Of a DNA stretch of 61,150 nucleotides, positions 44,426 through 53,760 are shown in pieces (within the stretch, counting starts at the first letter, position 1; every line of letters starts with the position of its first letter). This DNA is from Inquilinus limosus (GTDB lineage: Bacteria > Pseudomonadota > Alphaproteobacteria > DSM-16000 > Inquilinaceae): contig NZ_NHON01000036.1 in the NCBI RefSeq assembly GCF_002195995.1, forward strand, positions 1 to 61,150. The letters are read 5' to 3'. The notes under the pieces were generated by a model, which was not told the DNA's origin, searched no databases, and was given only the letters and a program-made list of their open reading frames with translations. Made by a program: the position numbers and the translations under genes.

Positions 44426-45478
44426 TCACGGAATGATCCGCCGCCTTTGCAGGTCGCGGAAGATCCCCAGGAACATCGCCTCGGTGTCGACCGTGTCATG
44501 GAATCCGAAGAGGCGGGCCTTGGTGGTGTCGCCGAACATGTCGTAGTCCAGGCCGAAGATGAAATCGGCGAAGCGCCAGGACGAGACGTCGCGATACGGC
44601 GTCGGCGCCAGGCCGTGCTTCGCGATCATCGACCGCCACAGCGGCTCCTTGTCCGCCATCATGGTGTCGAGCGGCATCGGCAGCGGCGGCGCCGTCTCCA
44701 GCTCGAAGAAGCGGGCCAGGCGCGGCCATAGGTCCGCCCAGCGGAACAGGTCGCCATTGGCGATGTTGAAGGCCTGGCCGGCGGCGCGCGGGTCGGTCGC
44801 GGCCCAGACCGTGGCCCGGGCCAGGAGGCCGGAATCGGTCATCTGCAGCAGCTTGTCATAGGCGCCCGGCTTGCCCGGGAAGCGCAGCGGCAGCCCCAGC
44901 TCCTTCGCCATCGAGGCGTAGACGGCGATGGCGACCGCCAGGTTCATCGGGTTGCCCAGCGCCGTGCCGCCGACCACCGCCGGGCGGATCGCCGACCAGC
45001 CCCAGCCGCGCGCGGCGGCACGCTCGCGCAGCCAGGCCAGCTGGTCGATCATGAATTCCGGCGGCATCGGGCCGGGATCATCCTCCCGCGCCGGCGTCTT
45101 GAACGGGCCGAGATGGCCGCCATAGACCTTGTAGCCCTGCATCAGGCTGACATGGCGCAGCCCCGGCGCCGCAGCCTCGACGGCCTCCACCGCGTTCACC
45201 AGCATGGCCAGGTTCGGCGCCACCAGCTCTGCCCAGCTCGGCCGGTCCTGGAAGGCGGCATAGAAGATGTGGGTGATGTCGCGCAAAGCCCCCAGCTTCG
45301 CCCGCGCATCGGCGGGGTCGAGCAGGTCCACGGCGATGTGCCGGACGCGGCCCGCAGCCTCGCCGCCGCGGCGCGAAAGCCCGATCACGTCCCAATCCTC
45401 CAGCGTCGCCAGATGCTCCACCAGGTTGCGGCCGATCACCCCCTGGCCCCCGACCACCAGCGCCGTCTTCCGGTCCAT
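44426..45478 (-). CDS. PRISE-like NAD(P)-dependent reductase (short-chain dehydrogenase superfamily)
   Basis: 350 residues from the ATG at 45478 (GGAGAGAGAG upstream). The dinucleotide loop is VVGGQGVIGRNL. The motif SLMQGYKVYGGHLGPF, with Lys and Tyr as the active-site pair, is characteristic of progesterone 5-beta-reductase / iridoid synthase-like (PRISE) enzymes rather than of classical SDRs with YxxxK. Members reduce activated C=C bonds of enones. The natural substrate in bacteria is unknown. Divergent from a LysR regulator. Confidence 0.82.
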   Translation of the reverse strand: MDRKTALVVGGQGVIGRNLVEHLATLEDWDVIGLSRRGGEAAGRVRHIAVDLLDPADARAKLGALRDITHIFYAAFQDRPSWAELVAPNLAMLVNAVEAVEAAAPGLRHVSLMQGYKVYGGHLGPFKTPAREDDPGPMPPEFMIDQLAWLRERAAARGWGWSAIRPAVVGGTALGNPMNLAVAIAVYASMAKELGLPLRFPGKPGAYDKLLQMTDSGLLARATVWAATDPRAAGQAFNIANGDLFRWADLWPRLARFFELETAPPLPMPLDTMMADKEPLWRSMIAKHGLAPTPYRDVSSWRFADFIFGLDYDMFGDTTKARLFGFHDTVDTEAMFLGIFRDLQRRRIIP

Positions 45479-45589
45479 CGCTCTCTCTCCGTGCCTGTGT
45501 CCTGGCCCAGAGATCATTCATTTCGACTGGATTGAGTAGGCAGCCGAATCGACTATCATCCATAAGCAAGACTTTGAGATGATCGCCGG

Positions 45590-46492
45590 ATGGACCGCTT
45601 CACCACCATGGCCACCTTCGTGCGGGTGGCGGAGCTCGGCAGCCTGTCGGCCGCGGCGCGGGCGCTGGGCCTGACCCAGCCGGCGGTGAGCCAGCAGGTG
45701 GCGGCGCTGGAGCGGCGGCTGGGCGTCCGCCTGCTGAACCGCAGCACCCGCCGCCTGGCCCTGACCGAGGCCGGCGAGCGCTACCACGCCCAGGCCCGCC
45801 GCATCCTGGAGGCGGTGGCCGAGGCCGAAGACGGGCTGGCCGAGGCCTCCGACGTGCTGAGCGGCAGCCTGCGGGTGCATGCCCCGGCCGGGCTGGGCCA
45901 GGCGCATCTGGCGCCGATCCTGATCGGCTTCCAGCAGCGCCACCCGGCGCTGGCGGTCGAGTTGATCGCCGACGACCGCTATGCCGACCTGATCGGCGAG
46001 GGCGTCGACGTCGCCATCCGCCTCGGCGCCCTGGCCTCGCCCGGCCTTGTGGCGCGCCGCCTGGCGACGCTGCGCCGGATCCTGGTGGCCTCACCCGGCT
46101 ATGTCGCGGCCCGAGGCAGCCCCGAGACGCCGGAGGATCTCGCCCACCACCCGCATGTCCGCTTCAGCTGGGCGGCGGCGGGCGACGCGGTGCCCCTGGC
46201 CGGGCCGGACGGGCCGCTGGAGGTGCGGGTGCAATCGCGCTTCCTGGCCAACAACGCCTTCGTGCTGATCGAGGCGATCCGCGCCGGGATCGGCATCGGC
46301 GGCGCCCAGCTGCCGCTGGTGCAGCCGCTGCTGGATCGCGGCGAACTGGTGCGGGTGATGCGGGGTTATGCCTATGCCCCGCTGGAGGTGCATGCCGTCT
46401 ACCCCTCCGCCCGCTTCGTGCCGCGCCGGGTCCGCGCCTTCGTCGACCACCTGGCCGCCGAGCTGCCGCGGATCCCGGGGCTGGAGCGGTAG
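45590..46492 (+). CDS. LysR-family transcriptional regulator
   Basis: 300 residues. HTH SLSAAARALGLTQPAVSQQVAALERRLG at residues about 16-44 and a type 2 periplasmic-binding effector domain. Most similar in style to the DNA-binding regulators of the CrgA/AaeR branch. It is transcribed away from the PRISE-like reductase with 111 bp between the starts, so it is the likely regulator of that gene. Confidence 0.92.
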   Translation: MDRFTTMATFVRVAELGSLSAAARALGLTQPAVSQQVAALERRLGVRLLNRSTRRLALTEAGERYHAQARRILEAVAEAEDGLAEASDVLSGSLRVHAPAGLGQAHLAPILIGFQQRHPALAVELIADDRYADLIGEGVDVAIRLGALASPGLVARRLATLRRILVASPGYVAARGSPETPEDLAHHPHVRFSWAAAGDAVPLAGPDGPLEVRVQSRFLANNAFVLIEAIRAGIGIGGAQLPLVQPLLDRGELVRVMRGYAYAPLEVHAVYPSARFVPRRVRAFVDHLAAELPRIPGLER

Positions 46493-46625
46493 CCCCCTCA
46501 CCCTCCCATTCGCCAACGCGAATGGGCCCCTCCCTCTCCCCGAGGAGAGGGAAACAAGGCCGGCGCCCCCCTCACCTCTCCTTGGGGAGAGGTCGAAATC
46601 GCGCCAGCGATTTCGGGTGAGGGGG
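46493..46625. repeat. CCCCCTCACCC...GGGTGAGGGGG palindromic repeat
   Basis: Third member of the family at 12687 and 25350, with arms CATTCGC/GCGAATG, CTCTCCCCGAGGAGAG, CGAAATCGC/GCGATTTCG. It begins at the base after the LysR stop codon. Confidence 0.85.
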
Positions 46626-46651
46626 CAGCTCCGGCCCAACCATCCAAAGCG

Positions 46652-46999
46652 TTACATCGATCGCCCATCGAACTCATGCACCGGCACCGCCGCGAGGTCG
46701 ATGTCCTCCAGGCAGCGGATGTTGATATAGGCCGACCGGTCGGTCCCCGGTGCGGCATCCTCGGCGAAGACATGGATGCCGCAGTTCCGGCAGAAGCGGT
46801 GCTGGAGGACGTGGCGGTTGAACAGATAGGTGCCGAGATCCACCGGCTCGGCCCGCACCCGCAGGTCGAGATGCGGCACGGCCCAGAGCAGCGCGCCCTT
46901 GCGGGCGCAGATCGAGCAGTTGCAGGACACGGCGCCGGTCAGCTCGCCCTCGACCTCGAAGGCGACGCGGCCGCAATGACAGCTTCCCTTGTAGAGCAT
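46652..46999 (-). CDS. GFA (glutathione-dependent formaldehyde-activating)/CENP-V family protein
   Basis: 115 residues. The beta-tent fold binds two zinc ions through CHCG, CNCSICARKG and FCRNCGIH, all intact. Members are variously linked to glutathione adducts, but the family name is not proof of formaldehyde activity. The start at 46999 (MLYKGSCHCG) fits the family; an extension upstream is unsupported. Confidence 0.9.
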   Translation of the reverse strand: MLYKGSCHCGRVAFEVEGELTGAVSCNCSICARKGALLWAVPHLDLRVRAEPVDLGTYLFNRHVLQHRFCRNCGIHVFAEDAAPGTDRSAYINIRCLEDIDLAAVPVHEFDGRSM

Positions 47000-47211
47000 G
47001 GTCCCCTCCCCGTGCTGAGCCCGTCCAGAAAGCTGGGCCGGCGGCGCCCATGGGCAATCCCGGCGGCCGGAACAAGGGGCGGGCGGGGGGATGCATGGCT
47101 GCGTTGCACCCCCACGCCAAGCGCCCGGTGTCGAATGTAGGATGAGCCATCCGTCATCCGCAGAGACCCCCGCCCGCCGCACCGGCCCGCCCGAGGCCCG
47201 GAGGAACGCCG

Positions 47212-48720
47212 ATGTCCACTGCCGTCGATCGATCGAAGCGCCCGTTCGTCATCGCCTCGATCATGCTGGCGACCTTCATGGTCGCGATCGAGGCGACGAT
47301 CGTCGCCACCGCCATGCCCCGCATCGTCGGCGAGCTGGGCGGCTTCACCTATTACAGCTGGGTGTTCTCGGCGTTCCTGCTGGCCCAATCCACCACCACC
47401 GTCATCTACGGCAAGATGTCGGACGTGTTCGGCCGCAAGCCGGTGCTGGTCGGCGGCACCATCCTGTTCCTGATCGGGTCGGTGCTGTGCGGCTTCGCCT
47501 GGTCGATGGGGTCGCTGATCCTGTTCCGGCTGCTGCAGGGCCTGGGCGCCGGCGCGATCACACCGGTGACCATGACCGTGGTCGGCGACCTGTACAAGCT
47601 GGAGGAGCGCGGCCGGGCGCAGGGCCTGATGGCCAGCGTCTGGGCCACCTCCGCCGTCATCGGGCCGCTGGCCGGCGGCGTCATCGTCGACACCCTGTCC
47701 TGGGCCTGGATCTTCTGGATCAACCTGCCGTTCGGCGTGCTGACCATCGCCGGCTTCATCCTGTTCCTGAAGGAGCAGATCGAACCGCGCAAGGTCCGGA
47801 TCGACTACACCGGCGCCGCGCTGTTCTCGGTCGCCATCGTGTCGCTGCTGGTGATCCTGACCGAGACCGAGGCCGATGGCTGGCTGCTGGGCGGGCTGGG
47901 GCTGCTGTTCCTGGTCGCCGGGTGGCTGTTCCTGTGGCAGGAGCGGCGGGCGCCCGAGCCGATCATCTCGCTGGAGCTGTGGAGCCGCCGGCTGGTCGCC
48001 ACCAGCAACATCGCCACCGTGCTGGCCGGCATGGCGCTGATCGGCCTGACCACCATCCTGCCGGTCTATGTCCAGGGCGTGCTGGGCCGGTCGCCGATCA
48101 CCGCCGGCTTCACCCTGAGCATGCTGGTGTTCGGCTGGCCCCTGGCGGTGATGCTGTCGCAGCGGCTGTACCGCGCCTTCGGCGTGCGCCGCACCCTGCG
48201 GGCGGGCAGCCTGCTGTTCCCGGTCGGCGCCAGCTTCCTCCTGTTCCTGACACCGCAGACCCATCCGGCCGTGGCCGGCACCGGCGCCTTCATCATGGGC
48301 TTCGGCATGGGGCTGATCAGCCTGACCACCATCGCTGTGGTGCAGGACAGCGTCGAATGGTCGATGCGCGGCAGCGCCACGGCGTCGATCATCTTCGGCC
48401 GCAACCTGGGCAGCACCATCGGCGCCACCGCGCTGGGCGCCATCCTGAACATCGGCATCGTCCATTTCGGCAGCGGCGCGCTGGCGGCGAGCGTGCACGA
48501 CGTGCTGAACCAGCCGGAGGGGCTGGCCGAGCTGGCCGCCAACCCGTCGGTCCGCGACGTCTTCGACCAGGCGCTGCACTGGACCTTCCTGGGCGTGGTG
48601 GCGATGGCGGTGCTGACCTTCGTCACCATCTGGCTGATCCCGATCGCCCCGCGCCCGGCGAGCGCGGCGCCGCGCGAGGTGGAGGCGGCGGAGCCGAACC
48701 CAGCCACCATCGGGCACTGA
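47212..48720 (+). CDS. MFS exporter, DHA2 (EmrB-like) family
   Basis: 502 residues, 14 membrane helices. AIEATIVATAMPRIVGEL (helix 1), VIYGKMSDVFGRKPVL (motif A) and ATSAVIGPLAGGVIVD (motif C) are typical. No membrane-fusion protein gene lies beside it, so it likely acts alone in the inner membrane. Same strand as ogt, 56 bp upstream of it. Confidence 0.93.
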   Translation: MSTAVDRSKRPFVIASIMLATFMVAIEATIVATAMPRIVGELGGFTYYSWVFSAFLLAQSTTTVIYGKMSDVFGRKPVLVGGTILFLIGSVLCGFAWSMGSLILFRLLQGLGAGAITPVTMTVVGDLYKLEERGRAQGLMASVWATSAVIGPLAGGVIVDTLSWAWIFWINLPFGVLTIAGFILFLKEQIEPRKVRIDYTGAALFSVAIVSLLVILTETEADGWLLGGLGLLFLVAGWLFLWQERRAPEPIISLELWSRRLVATSNIATVLAGMALIGLTTILPVYVQGVLGRSPITAGFTLSMLVFGWPLAVMLSQRLYRAFGVRRTLRAGSLLFPVGASFLLFLTPQTHPAVAGTGAFIMGFGMGLISLTTIAVVQDSVEWSMRGSATASIIFGRNLGSTIGATALGAILNIGIVHFGSGALAASVHDVLNQPEGLAELAANPSVRDVFDQALHWTFLGVVAMAVLTFVTIWLIPIAPRPASAAPREVEAAEPNPATIGH

Positions 48721-48776
48721 ATTTGACCGCAAGAACCGGGCCGACCGCCTTCCGGCCCGGTGCTAGCATCCGTCCC

Positions 48777-49316
48777 ATGAGCGAACATCTCTACACCCTG
48801 TTCGAGACCGCCATCGGCCCCTGCGGCATTGCCTGGGGCCCGCGCGGCATCACCGGCGTGCAATTGCCGGGGTCGACTGCGGAGAAGACGCGGATGCGCC
48901 TCCTCCGCCGCTGCCCCGGCGCCGAAGAAGGCGCGCCCCCGCCCGACATCGCCCGGGTGATCGAGCGCATCGGCGCCCTGCTGCGCGGCGAGCGCATCGA
49001 CCTGTCGGACGTGCCGGTCGATCTCGGCCGCGTGCCGGAGTTCGAGCAGCGGGTCTACGCCATCGCCCGCGCCATCCCGCCGGGGTCGACCATGACCTAT
49101 GGCGAGATCGCGAAACGGCTGGGCGACCCGCTGCTGGCCCGCGACGTCGGCCAGGCGATGGGGCACAACCCGTTCCCGATCGTGGTGCCCTGCCACCGGG
49201 TGCTGGCCGCCGGCGGCAAGCCCGGCGGCTTCTCCGCCCCCGGCGGGGTCGACACCAAGCTGCGCATGCTGCAGATCGAGGGCGCCGCCCCCGGCGGCCA
49301 GCCGTCGCTGTTCTGA
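48777..49316 (+). CDS. ogt: Methylated-DNA--protein-cysteine methyltransferase
   Basis: 179 residues. Repairs O6-methylguanine by moving the methyl group to its own Cys. The acceptor motif is [20 protein letters not shown] and [10 protein letters not shown] form the DNA-binding HTH and Asn hinge. It is a single-domain Ogt-type protein without an Ada-type N-terminal part. An AraC-type gene begins 49 bp downstream on the same strand. Confidence 0.95.
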   Translation: MSEHLYTLFETAIGPCGIAWGPRGITGVQLPGSTAEKTRMRLLRRCPGAEEGAPPPDIARVIERIGALLRGERIDLSDVPVDLGRVPEFEQRVYAIARAIPPGSTMTYGEIAKRLGDPLLARDVGQAMGHNPFPIVVPCHRVLAAGGKPGGFSAPGGVDTKLRMLQIEGAAPGGQPSLF

Positions 49317-49365
49317 CCGCCCGAAACCCGTTGCCCGGCACGGCGGCCGCGCGCAGAGCCGGCGC

Positions 49366-50361
49366 ATGCCCGCCGAGACGATCCTGCAACGCCCCATGAT
49401 GGCGGTGTTCGACTACCGGTGCAGCGCCGGCCCGGGCGACCGCCCCTTCACCGAGCTGCATGCGGGCCATTCCGTCTCCTATGTCCGGCGCGGCAGCTTC
49501 GGCTGCCGCCAGCTGGGCCGGGCGGACGAGCTGGTGGCGGGGTCGGTGCTGGTCGGCCATCCGGGCGACGAGTTCACCTGCACCCATGAGCACCATCACG
49601 GCGGCGACGAGTGCCTGTCCTTCGAGCTGGCCCCTGCGCTGGTCGAGGCGATCAGCGACGATCGCACGGCCTGGCGCGCCGGGGCGATGCCGCCGCTGCC
49701 CGGGCTGATGGTGCTGGGCGAGCTGGCCCAGGCCACGGCCGAGGGCCGCAGCGATTTGGGACTGGACGAGGTCGGCATCGCCTTCGCCGCCCGCTTCGTC
49801 GCCCTGGTGACCGGGCGGCCGCCGCACCGGACCGAGCCCGCGGCGCGCGACCGCCGCCGGGCGGTGGAGGCGGCGCTGTGGATCGACGCCAACGCCGACC
49901 AGCCGGTCGACCTGGACGGCGCGGCCCGCACCGTCGGCCTGAGCCCGTTCCACTTCCTGCGCCTCTTCGCCCGCAGCCTGGGCGTCACCCCGCACCAGTA
50001 CCTGGTCCGCGCCCGGCTGCGCCGCGCCGCCCGTCTGCTGGCGGAGGATGCACGGCCGGTGACCGACATCGCCTACGATGTCGGCTTCGGCGACCTGTCG
50101 AACTTCGTGCGCAGCTTCCACCGTGCCGCCGGTGTCTCGCCGCAGCGCTTCCGCAAGGCGGCGAGGGGCGACCGCGGGATCCTGCTGGAGAGGCTGGCGC
50201 CGGCTGGCTTGAATTCGTCATGGCGAGGCGCGGAGCGCTGCGGCCATCCAGAGGCCGGCGCGTGCAGCCCTGGATGGCCACGCCCCTGCGAGGCTCGCCA
50301 TGACGGTTCGGAAGCCAGAGGCCCGCTTACGACGCCGTCAGCGTCTTCAGATAGGCGATGA
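49366..50361 (+). CDS. AraC-family regulator with repeat-derived C-terminus
   Basis: 331 residues. The N-terminal part is a cupin-like sensor with several His ([16 protein letters not shown]). The two-HTH AraC domain spans about residues 175-275 ([24 protein letters not shown], then [25 protein letters not shown]). From residue 284 the frame runs through the palindromic repeat at 50216 and then overlaps the end of the cytochrome c gene. The last 48 residues are therefore repeat-derived and have no counterpart in the family, so the ancestral protein ended near residue 283. Confidence 0.88.
   Translation: MPAETILQRPMMAVFDYRCSAGPGDRPFTELHAGHSVSYVRRGSFGCRQLGRADELVAGSVLVGHPGDEFTCTHEHHHGGDECLSFELAPALVEAISDDRTAWRAGAMPPLPGLMVLGELAQATAEGRSDLGLDEVGIAFAARFVALVTGRPPHRTEPAARDRRRAVEAALWIDANADQPVDLDGAARTVGLSPFHFLRLFARSLGVTPHQYLVRARLRRAARLLAEDARPVTDIAYDVGFGDLSNFVRSFHRAAGVSPQRFRKAARGDRGILLERLAPAGLNSSWRGAERCGHPEAGACSPGWPRPCEARHDGSEARGPLTTPSASSDRR
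50216..50306. repeat. Palindromic repeat, CGTCATGGCGAG family, inside the AraC-type gene
   Basis: Arms CGTCATGGCGAGGCG and CTCGCCATGACG with inner GGCCATCCAG/CTGGATGGCC. It is the third member of the family at 2106 and 14859. Here it is read as the 3' part of a coding sequence. Confidence 0.88.
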
Positions 50362-50701
50362 TGTCGGCGCGGTCCTGCGGGTTGGCGATCGGCGGCGCCG
50401 CCATCTTGGTGCCAGGCACGGCCTTGGCCGGTCCGGCCAGGAACGCGTCCAGCGTCGTCTCGTCCCAGGCCTTGGCATAGGCGACCATGGCCTTGGAGAA
50501 GGTGTAGCCGGCCAGCGTCCCGGCCACGCGGCCGAAGACGCCGGACAGGTGCGGACCGAGCTTGTTCTGGTCGGTCACCGTGTGGCAGGCGCTGCAGCGC
50601 GAGAACAGGGTCTGGCCGCGCGCCGCATCGCCATCGGCCAGGGCCGGCGACGCGGCACCGGCGGTCAGCAGGGCCGCGAGGGCCCATTGCGTCAGCTTCA
50701 T
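50327..50701 (-). CDS. Class I cytochrome c, periplasmic
   Basis: 124 residues with a Sec signal peptide (cleavage near LADGDAARG). One heme site CSACH, and the distal Met in the PGTKMAA segment. It is a small mono-heme carrier of the cytochrome c550/c2 type. It follows the molybdenum oxidoreductase genes on the same strand; it could accept their electrons, since the large subunit is also exported. Its 3' end overlaps the AraC-type frame by 35 bases. Confidence 0.93.
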   Translation of the reverse strand: MKLTQWALAALLTAGAASPALADGDAARGQTLFSRCSACHTVTDQNKLGPHLSGVFGRVAGTLAGYTFSKAMVAYAKAWDETTLDAFLAGPAKAVPGTKMAAPPIANPQDRADIIAYLKTLTAS

Positions 50702-50752
50702 GATTGTTCCTTCTTCATCCTTCCGATGCCCAGAAACCGTTCGAGACTGCGC

Positions 50753-50852
50753 TGGCGTGAGTCGGCTGGTGGTGGCTTCGAGAACCGGAGCGCAGCGGAC
50801 ATAGGTCCGTGAGCACCGGAAGCGGAGAAGCCGCCATCAGACGGCCACGCCA
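50753..50852. repeat. 100-bp structured repeat, copy 2
   Basis: Same element as 21833-21932, without insertion or deletion. The apical helix is CGGAC-ATAG-GTCCG (50796-50809) in place of CGCAC-GTTT-GTGCG. The inner helix end is GGCTTC/GAAGCC (50774-50779 and 50827-50832) in place of GGCGCC/GGCGCC. It lies between the molybdenum-subunit and cytochrome c genes, in the antisense direction to them if oriented as copy 1. Confidence 0.85.
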
Positions 50853-50873
50853 GTAGCGGTATCGGACGGTTTC

Positions 50874-53039
50874 TCAGGACGACGTCTTCAGCGACTCCGT
50901 GTCGAAGGGCAGGCTGCGCAGGCGCTTGCCGGTGGCGGCGAAGATCGCGTTGCCGACCGCCGGGGCGACGGCGGCCGTGGCGGTCTCACCGATGCCGCCG
51001 GGGGTCTCGGCGCTCTTGACCAGATGGGTCTCGATCACCGGCACCTCGTCGATCCGCATCGGCAGGTAGGTGTCGAAATTCGCCTGCTCGACCCGGCCGT
51101 TGGCGAAGGTGATGTTGCCGTGCAGCGCCGCGGTCAGGCCGAACAGGGAGCCGCCCTGGGTCTGCGCCTCGATCGTGTCCGGGTTCACCGCCAGGCCGCA
51201 ATCGACGGCGCAGACCAGGCGGTGGACCTTGATCGACCCGTCGCCGGCGACCTCGACCTCCGCCACCATCGCGACATAGCTGCCGAAGGCGAACTGCACC
51301 ATCACGCCGCGGCCATGGCCCTTCGGCATCGGCGTGCCCCAGCCCGCCTTCTCCGCCGCCAGGGTCAGCACGCCGAGGGCGCGCGGATTGTGGCCCAGCA
51401 GGGACTTGCGGTACGCGACCGGGTCCTGCTTCGCCGCCGCCGCGAGCTCGTCGACGAAGCTCTCGACCACGAAGACGTTGTGGGTCGGGCCGACGCCGCG
51501 CCACCAGGAGGTCGGCACGCCCTGCGGCTCGACCCGGACATATTCGACCCGGATCGCCGGGAAGGCATAGGGCGGCTCGGCCGCGGCCTCGACCGCGTCG
51601 GCATCGACGCCGTCCTTGAAGCCCGCCGGGAAGTAGCGCGCCATGATCGAGGAGCCGGCGATGCGATGGGTCCAGGCCACCGGCCGCCCTTCCGCGTCCA
51701 GCCCGGCCGCGAACCGGTCGTAGTAATACGGCCGGTACATGTCGTGCTGGATGTCCTCCTCGCGGCTGTAGACCACCTTCACCGGGCCGTCGACCTGCTT
51801 GGCCACCGCGACCGCGCGGGCGATGCCGTCGACCTCGAGCCGCCGGCCAAAGCCGCCGCCGATCAGGTGGTTGTGGACCTGCACTTTCTCCTTCGGCAGG
51901 CCGGCGACCTGCGCCGCCACGGCCTGGGCCATGGTCGGGACCTGGGTGCCGACCCAGATCTCGCAGCTGTCCTTCTGCACATGCACGGTGCAGTTCATCG
52001 GCTCCATCGCCGCATGCGCCAGGAACGGCACCTGGTAGACCGCCTCCAGCTTGTGCGCCGCGCCGGCCAGGGCCTTTTCGGCGTCGCCCTCGTTGCGGGC
52101 CACGGCGCCCGGCTTCTTCGACTCCTCCTCGAGCTGGCGGATCAGGTCGGAGCTGTTCACATTGGCGTTCGGACCGTCATCCCATTGGATCGCCGCGGCC
52201 TCGAGCCCCTTCTTGGCCGCGCCCATATGGTCGGCGACCACCGCCACGGATTCGTCGGTCTTCACCACCTGGCGCACGCCCTTGACCGCCATCGCCGCGG
52301 CCTCGTCCACCGATTTCGGCTTGCCGCCGAGGACGGGGGAGATGGCGATCGCCGCCACCTTCAGTCCCGGCAGCTTGGTGTCGATGCCGAATTCGGCGGT
52401 GCCGTTGACCTTGCCCGGCGAGTCCAGCCGCTTGGCCGGCTTACCGATCAGGGTGAAGTCCTTCGGGTCCTTCAGCACCACGGCCTTCGGGTCCGGCGCC
52501 GGCAGCTTGGCCGCGGCATCGGCCAGCTCGCCATAGCCCAGCGAGCGCTTGCCGTCGGTGACCTGGCCGTGCTGCGCCTTCAGGGTCGACGGGTCGACGC
52601 TCCACTGCTTGGCCGCGGCGGCGACCAGCAGGGTGCGCGCCACGGCGCCGGCCTGGCGCAGCGGCGTCCAGAAGCCGCGGATCGAGGTCGAACCGCCGGT
52701 CAGCTGGGCGCCGATCAGCGGATTGCCGTAGAGCGCGTCGCTGGGCGGCGAGTGCTCGAGCCGGACCTGGTCGAGCCCAACCTCCAGCTCCTCCGCCAGC
52801 AGCATGGCCTCGGCAGTGTAGATGCCCTGCCCCATCTCGGCCGACGGAATCACCAGCGTCACCAGACCCTGGCGGTCGATGCGGATGAAGGCGTTGGGCG
52901 CGAAGCCGGATGCCTCGGCCGCCGCCAGGGCGGGCCGCAACGAGGATGGCAGGGCAACGGTGAGGGCCAGCCCGCCGCCCACGGCAGCGCTGACCTTGAG
53001 GAACCCGCGGCGGTCGAGGGTGTGAGAGCCATCAGGCAT
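50874..53039 (-). CDS. Molybdenum-binding subunit of an aldehyde/isoquinoline-type oxidoreductase
   Basis: 721 residues. The N-terminus HTLDRRGFLKVSAAVGGG is a twin-arginine signal (Arg-Arg), so the enzyme is exported folded. The xanthine oxidase-like molybdopterin domains follow, with SAEMGQGIYTAEAML, GGGFGRRLE and the C-terminal catalytic PGGIGE (Glu). The single-subunit form joined to a separate small 2Fe-2S subunit is the isoquinoline 1-oxidoreductase (IorAB) or aldehyde oxidoreductase type. The substrate, probably an aldehyde or N-heterocycle, is unknown. Confidence 0.92.
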   Translation of the reverse strand: MPDGSHTLDRRGFLKVSAAVGGGLALTVALPSSLRPALAAAEASGFAPNAFIRIDRQGLVTLVIPSAEMGQGIYTAEAMLLAEELEVGLDQVRLEHSPPSDALYGNPLIGAQLTGGSTSIRGFWTPLRQAGAVARTLLVAAAAKQWSVDPSTLKAQHGQVTDGKRSLGYGELADAAAKLPAPDPKAVVLKDPKDFTLIGKPAKRLDSPGKVNGTAEFGIDTKLPGLKVAAIAISPVLGGKPKSVDEAAAMAVKGVRQVVKTDESVAVVADHMGAAKKGLEAAAIQWDDGPNANVNSSDLIRQLEEESKKPGAVARNEGDAEKALAGAAHKLEAVYQVPFLAHAAMEPMNCTVHVQKDSCEIWVGTQVPTMAQAVAAQVAGLPKEKVQVHNHLIGGGFGRRLEVDGIARAVAVAKQVDGPVKVVYSREEDIQHDMYRPYYYDRFAAGLDAEGRPVAWTHRIAGSSIMARYFPAGFKDGVDADAVEAAAEPPYAFPAIRVEYVRVEPQGVPTSWWRGVGPTHNVFVVESFVDELAAAAKQDPVAYRKSLLGHNPRALGVLTLAAEKAGWGTPMPKGHGRGVMVQFAFGSYVAMVAEVEVAGDGSIKVHRLVCAVDCGLAVNPDTIEAQTQGGSLFGLTAALHGNITFANGRVEQANFDTYLPMRIDEVPVIETHLVKSAETPGGIGETATAAVAPAVGNAIFAATGKRLRSLPFDTESLKTSS

Positions 53040-53053
53040 GATCCGTCCCTCCC

Positions 53054-53506
53054 TCACGCCGCGGCCTTGTGGATCGCGGCGCGGATCCGCTGATAGGTGC
53101 CGCATCGGCAGACATTGCCCGACATGGCGGCGTCGATGTCGTCGTCGGTTGGTTTCGGCGTGTCCTTCAGCAGCGCCGCCGCCGACATGATCTGGCCGGA
53201 CTGGCAGTAGCCACACTGCACCACCTCCAGCTCCAGCCACGCCTTCTGCAGGGCGGCGCCCTGCGGCGTCTGCCCGATCGCCTCGATCGTCGTGACCGCG
53301 CTGTCGCCGACGCTGTCGACCGTAGTGATGCAGGACCGCGTCGCCGCGCCGTCGACATGCACGGTGCAGGCGCCGCACAGCGCCTGGCCGCAGCCGAACT
53401 TGGTCCCGGTCATGCCGAGCACGTCGCGCAGCACCCACAACAGCGGGGTGTCGCCGTCGACATCGACCTCATGCGGTGTGCCGTTGATCTTCAACGTGAA
53501 AGCCAT
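53054..53506 (-). CDS. 2Fe-2S subunit of the molybdenum oxidoreductase
   Basis: 150 residues, start at 53506. The N-terminal plant-ferredoxin-like cluster uses Cys39, 44, 47 and 59 ([14 protein letters not shown]). The second cluster in the C-terminal helical domain uses QCGYCQSGQ and NVCRCGTY. It carries electrons from the molybdenum site. It is upstream of the large subunit with 14 bases between them. No FAD subunit gene is present, which again fits the IorA type rather than xanthine dehydrogenase. Confidence 0.94.
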   Translation of the reverse strand: MAFTLKINGTPHEVDVDGDTPLLWVLRDVLGMTGTKFGCGQALCGACTVHVDGAATRSCITTVDSVGDSAVTTIEAIGQTPQGAALQKAWLELEVVQCGYCQSGQIMSAAALLKDTPKPTDDDIDAAMSGNVCRCGTYQRIRAAIHKAAA

Positions 53507-53760
53507 GGCTGCCTCTCGGTGGCTGGGGCTGATAGGACACGGCCGGCCGACCTGGACAGCGCCGGCCGGCTGCGTGCATCGATGGGATCTGCGACAGTCT
53601 TTTGAAGCTCGGCTTGCGCGATCGGCCGGCCGGAAAAGGCCCGGCACCGCGCCCGACTCCTGATTCTGGCCTGAGCTTAGAACGAAACGGGACGGAAACG
53701 CAGCGAAACATCGCGCCCTTCGACCATTGAAGAAGGCGGCCCCCCGCACATGTCATCAGC

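Noticed and set aside
46939-48732. 597-codon minus-strand frame opposite the MFS gene
   Set aside because: Its His/Asp/Gln-rich composition is the usual result of reading a GC-rich gene backwards.
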